Source of the DNA: Bacteroidia bacterium
GTDB lineage: Bacteria; Bacteroidota; Bacteroidia; Flavobacteriales; NORP286
Assembly (NCBI GenBank): GCA_016763665.1
Contig: JAESTI010000303.1
Location: 1-10,486, forward strand
Direction of reading: 5' to 3'
DNA: 10,486 bases
The notes under the pieces were generated by a model, which saw only the letters and a program-made list of their open reading frames with translations, was not told where the DNA came from and did no database searches. How positions within the stretch are numbered: the first letter of the stretch is position 1; each line of letters opens with the position of its first letter. Of the stretch, positions 8,033 to 10,486 are shown piece by piece. The position numbers were made by a program, and so were the translations under genes.

Positions 8033-8766
8033 GCGACAATACATCTAAGCAATCCTGGTCAGTAGGAATTACATGCTACAACGAAGAAGCTACCATTGAA
8101 AAAGTTGCTTTGCAACTTATCGATGTTCTTTCACAAATTGCTTCTCACTATGAAATTATCATAGTGGATGATTGTAGTACTGATAATTCCAAGAGCATAG
8201 TTGAAAAATTAGTGGCAGAACATCCACAGATCAAAGCCATTTATCATGAAGTAAATCAAGGCATTGGAAGAACTATCAGTGATGTTTATTTCAATTCTAA
8301 ATATGAAAATCTAACCTATGTTCCGGGAGATGCTCAATTTGATGCTGAAGAGCTTCTTTTAGTTGGGTTTATTGAAGAGAAAACATACATCTCATTTTAT
8401 AGACGAAAACAAAACATGGCTTATTCCAATTTTCGATCTTTCATGTCATTTTTAAATAAGTCTGTAAACAGTTTCTTTATAGGTTTAGATTTGAAAGATG
8501 TCAACTGGGTAAATGTTTACAAGCGAGAAGAAATAGAAAACCTCAATATTCAAATCAGGAGTTCGATAATCGTCAGCGAAATTTGTGCTAAGCTAAATTT
8601 AATCGGATATAAAGCAATTGAAATTGAATCAATCTACCATCCACGTATATATGGAAAACCTCAAGGTGCTTCTCTCAAAAATATTATTGATGTAGGATTC
8701 GAAACATTAAAACTCATATCCATACTTCACAAATTCCGGAAATCGGTACAATCAATAAGCGATTAG
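8029..8766 (+). CDS. Family 2 glycosyltransferase, DPM1/polyprenyl-phosphate type
   Basis: A GT-A glycosyltransferase of 245 residues (248 if the upstream ATG at 8020 is used). I prefer ATG 8029 because it makes an ATGA overlap with the stop of the sulfotransferase gene. Motifs counted from that start: SVGITCYNEEATI (11-23) opening the nucleotide-binding fold, VDDCSTDNS (46-54), and the metal-binding segment PGDAQFDAEEL (99-109), in which D101 and D105 replace the canonical DxD. YHPRIYGKPQG (203-213) near the C-terminus resembles the conserved end of dolichol/undecaprenyl-phosphate mannosyltransferase relatives. No C-terminal membrane helices are evident, so it is a soluble or peripheral enzyme of the minimal DPM1 size. 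A role in making a polyprenyl-phosphate sugar, which the flippase-like protein of the same operon might move, is an inference; the sugar is unknown. Confidence 0.88.
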   Translation: MSDNTSKQSWSVGITCYNEEATIEKVALQLIDVLSQIASHYEIIIVDDCSTDNSKSIVEKLVAEHPQIKAIYHEVNQGIGRTISDVYFNSKYENLTYVPGDAQFDAEELLLVGFIEEKTYISFYRRKQNMAYSNFRSFMSFLNKSVNSFFIGLDLKDVNWVNVYKREEIENLNIQIRSSIIVSEICAKLNLIGYKAIEIESIYHPRIYGKPQGASLKNIIDVGFETLKLISILHKFRKSVQSISD

Positions 8767-8791
8767 TCTATATCCGATGGGCATTTTTACA

Positions 8792-8804
8792 AGATTTTAA
8801 ATCT
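8792..8804. repeat. Short inverted repeat over the -33 region of the second promoter
   Basis: AGATTT-T-AAATCT has perfect 6-base arms around one central base. It is centred about 22 bases upstream of the TAnnTTTG box, where the -33 element should lie. It could be a regulator site, or chance in an AT-rich gap. It is not a + strand terminator: no T run follows, only an A-rich stretch. Confidence 0.35.
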
Positions 8805-8816
8805 CAAAAAAATAAA

Positions 8817-8824
8817 TAACTTTG
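8817..8824 (+). promoter_or_regulatory. Bacteroidota promoter -7 box before the sugar dehydrogenase operon
   Basis: TAACTTTG matches TAnnTTTG exactly and is followed by CACC, a very common setting in Bacteroidota promoters. It lies 37 bases before the ATG at 8862, within the 95-base gap between the two operons. The -33 region (about 8795-8798) has TTTT and no TTG, so that element is weak and may need an activator. Confidence 0.65.
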
Positions 8825-8861
8825 CACCTTTCTAAAATACATCTAATTAAATAGAATTATT

Positions 8862-9872
8862 ATGGTTAATGTTGGAATTATAGGATATGGATATTGGGGA
8901 CCAAACTTAGTAAGAAATTTTGCTCAAAACGGAGACTGCACATTGAAACGAGTGGTGGATATGAGAGAAGAACGTTTGCAACAAGTAAACAAACTTTATT
9001 CTTCTATTGAAACATCAACATCTGCAGATGACATACTAACCGCTTCTGATATTGATGCAGTAGTAGTCGCTACTCCTGTTTTCTTACACTTTGAACAAGC
9101 AAAAAAAGCACTGGAAAATGGTAAACACGTATTGGTTGAAAAACCATTAACCAGTTCAGCTCAGGAAGCTTCAGAACTTATTGAAATTGCCGCCAAGAAT
9201 AATAAGACCATAATGGTTGATCACACTTTTCTTTATACCGGAGCTGTTATCAAGATCCAATCATTGGTAGAAAGCGGAGAAATAGGAGAATTGCAATATT
9301 TCGATTCAGTAAGGATCAATCTTGGTTTATTTCAACCGGATATAAACGTACTCTGGGACCTTGCTCCACATGACATTTCTATATTGAACCATATTTCCAA
9401 CTTAAAGCCTTACAGTGTTAATGCTTCCGGAGTCTCGCATACACCTAATAGAATTGAAAATGTTGCCTACTTAACAGTTAATTACGAAGAGGACTTTGTG
9501 GCGCATTTCAGTTGTTCATGGACTTCTCCTGTAAAGCTTAGAAATATTTTAATTGGAGGAAGCAAGAAAATGATTTTATTTGATGATGTTGAACCAACTG
9601 AAAAGATTAAAATTTATGACACTGGATATGATGTTCAGCCAAACAGCGATGAGGACAAAAGAAAGGTATTAATTGACTATCGCATTGGAGATATTTTTAT
9701 TCCAAAACTGGAAAAGACTGAAGCTCTATTAGGTATGAGTTCCGATTTTATTGATGCCATAGATAAAGGATCTACTCCAAAAGTAAGTGGTGAGGATGGC
9801 TTAGAAGTAGTTAAGATTTTGGAAGCTTCTACAGAATCTCTTAAAAACAATGGTAAAGAAGTTATGTTATAA
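8862..9872 (+). CDS. Gfo/Idh/MocA family NAD(P)-dependent nucleotide-sugar dehydrogenase
   Basis: A 336-residue oxidoreductase of normal family length. The N-terminal Rossmann fold carries GYGYWG (8-13, GxGxxG), then [10 protein letters not shown] (67-76). EKP at 93-95 supplies the catalytic lysine K94, and [10 protein letters not shown] (165-174) supplies D166 and H170, the usual active-site acid and histidine. The next gene is a WbpD-like N-acetyltransferase overlapping by one base, so the likely job is oxidation of C3 of a UDP-GlcNAc-type nucleotide sugar before transamination and acetylation. The N-terminus is unlike my recollection of Pseudomonas WbpB (GAAGYIAPRH), so it may be closer to UDP-GlcNAc 3-dehydrogenases such as GnnA; I therefore give no symbol. 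ATG 8862 fits both the fold start and the promoter at 8817-8824. The family is certain; the substrate is inferred from context. Confidence 0.9.
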   Translation: MVNVGIIGYGYWGPNLVRNFAQNGDCTLKRVVDMREERLQQVNKLYSSIETSTSADDILTASDIDAVVVATPVFLHFEQAKKALENGKHVLVEKPLTSSAQEASELIEIAAKNNKTIMVDHTFLYTGAVIKIQSLVESGEIGELQYFDSVRINLGLFQPDINVLWDLAPHDISILNHISNLKPYSVNASGVSHTPNRIENVAYLTVNYEEDFVAHFSCSWTSPVKLRNILIGGSKKMILFDDVEPTEKIKIYDTGYDVQPNSDEDKRKVLIDYRIGDIFIPKLEKTEALLGMSSDFIDAIDKGSTPKVSGEDGLEVVKILEASTESLKNNGKEVML

Positions 9873-10363
9873 TGGAAATACTTAATGTAGATTCTGAAAC
9901 ACAGGCACTTGTTAATGTAAAGGTTGGAGAAAACGTAAAGATCTTCAATTTTGTAAATGCTTATGGTTGTTCGATTGATGACAACAGTAAAATTGGTGCA
10001 TTTGTAGAAATACAAAAAGGAGTTACCATTGGTAAATTCTGCAAAATATCTTCCCATACATTTATTTGTGAAGGAGTTACTATAAAAGACAATGCCTTCA
10101 TCGGCCACAATGTTTCGTTTATTAATGACAAATACCCTCGCTCTATAGCCGAAGATGGTGGTTGGCAAACTGAAGAGGATTGGAAAGTTGTAGAAACAAT
10201 TGTTGAAGAAGGAGCTTCCATTGGAACCAGTGCTACTATTTTATGTGGAGTAAAAATTGGTGCTAAGGCAATTGTAGGTGCAGGGTCAGTAGTGACCAAA
10301 GATGTTCCACCAAACACAATTGTAGCTGGCAATCCCGCTAAAGTGCATAAAACATTAGAATAA
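9872..10363 (+). CDS. WbpD/WlbB-like left-handed beta-helix N-acetyltransferase
   Basis: A 163-residue hexapeptide-repeat acyltransferase. Imperfect hexapeptide rungs with IG/VG/IT turns run over residues about 34-80 and 113-145, interrupted by the loop [25 protein letters not shown] (split here as FINDKYPR at 83-90 and QTEEDW at 99-104) that is characteristic of WbpD/WlbB and FdtC-type sugar N-acetyltransferases. The end, [18 protein letters not shown] (141-158), is the typical cap. These enzymes use acetyl-CoA to acetylate an amino group on a nucleotide-linked amino sugar. N85 in the FIND segment is probably the counterpart of the substrate-contacting asparagine of WlbB, from memory. It is about 28 residues shorter than Pseudomonas WbpD, lacking its C-terminal tail. 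Start and the preceding stop share one base (TAATG), which indicates coupling. The 3-amino position is inferred from the adjacent dehydrogenase. Confidence 0.9.
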   Translation: MEILNVDSETQALVNVKVGENVKIFNFVNAYGCSIDDNSKIGAFVEIQKGVTIGKFCKISSHTFICEGVTIKDNAFIGHNVSFINDKYPRSIAEDGGWQTEEDWKVVETIVEEGASIGTSATILCGVKIGAKAIVGAGSVVTKDVPPNTIVAGNPAKVHKTLE

Positions 10364-10380
10364 ACTCCTTAGCTTCCTTC

Positions 10381-10486
10381 ATGTCAAAAAACAAAACACA
10401 AGACACTCCACAGAAGGAAGTCAATAACTATAGTATTCTTTCTAATCCAGACCATCCAATATTCAAAAAAATATTTTGGGGATTAG
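10381..10486 (+). CDS. Start of an unidentified gene (3' partial, runs off the window)
   Basis: An ATG at 10381, 17 bases after the acetyltransferase stop, opens a frame of 35 codons that is still open at the window edge. The start reads MSKNKTQDTPQKEV, hydrophilic and low in complexity, followed by NPDHPIFKKIFWGL, where a helix may begin. No promoter or terminator is visible in the short gap, so it probably belongs to the same operon. The N-terminus does not look like the usual start of a DegT/DnrJ aminotransferase, the enzyme expected in this pathway. I do not recognise the family. Confidence 0.6.
   Translation, partial: MSKNKTQDTPQKEVNNYSILSNPDHPIFKKIFWGL

Noticed and set aside
9677..10168. 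163-residue open frame on the - strand
   Set aside because: It overlaps the dehydrogenase and acetyltransferase genes, whose family motifs are clear on the + strand. Its translation shows no recognisable domain.
9961..10332. 123-residue open frame on the - strand
   Set aside because: It is the antisense of the hexapeptide repeats of the acetyltransferase; the repetitive codon pattern leaves the opposite strand open by chance.

Overview
The window looks like a low-GC member of the Bacteroidota (Flavobacteriia/Cytophagia type). Three things point there: a giant cell-surface protein built of SprB-type repeats and PKD domains with a type B C-terminal sorting domain of the type IX secretion system (T9SS); two promoter -7 boxes of the form TAnnTTTG; and the lack of obvious Shine-Dalgarno sequences before most starts. 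All genes seen lie on the + strand. I see no RNA genes, mobile elements or CRISPR array.

Region 1 (1-4395) is the 3' part of a very large surface adhesin-like gene whose start lies before the window. It reads as one partial and thirteen complete SprB-like repeats, two more diverged Ig-like repeats, two PKD domains and the T9SS sorting domain. An 80-base gap follows, with a TAnnTTTG box and no clear terminator.

Region 2 (4476-8766) is a tightly packed four-gene operon: a flippase-like membrane protein fused to a SAM methyltransferase (TTG start), two tandem paralogous sulfotransferases, and a DPM1-like family 2 glycosyltransferase. Neighbouring genes overlap or are one base apart, which implies co-transcription and translational coupling. 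Together they suggest synthesis and modification (methylation, sulfation) of a lipid-linked or surface glycan. No substrate can be read from the sequence.

Region 3 (8862 to the right edge) begins behind its own TAnnTTTG promoter. It holds a Gfo/Idh/MocA sugar dehydrogenase and a WbpD-like left-handed beta-helix N-acetyltransferase, overlapping by one base, then the first 35 codons of an unidentified gene. The pair fits the route to 3-acetamido sugar nucleotides (UDP-GlcNAc3NAc or its uronic acid form). The required aminotransferase and 6-dehydrogenase are not in view.

The best leads are the flippase-methyltransferase fusion, the sulfotransferase duplication in which the first copy seems to lack the catalytic carboxylate, and the placement of a T9SS cargo gene beside a diacetamido-sugar and sulfation locus.
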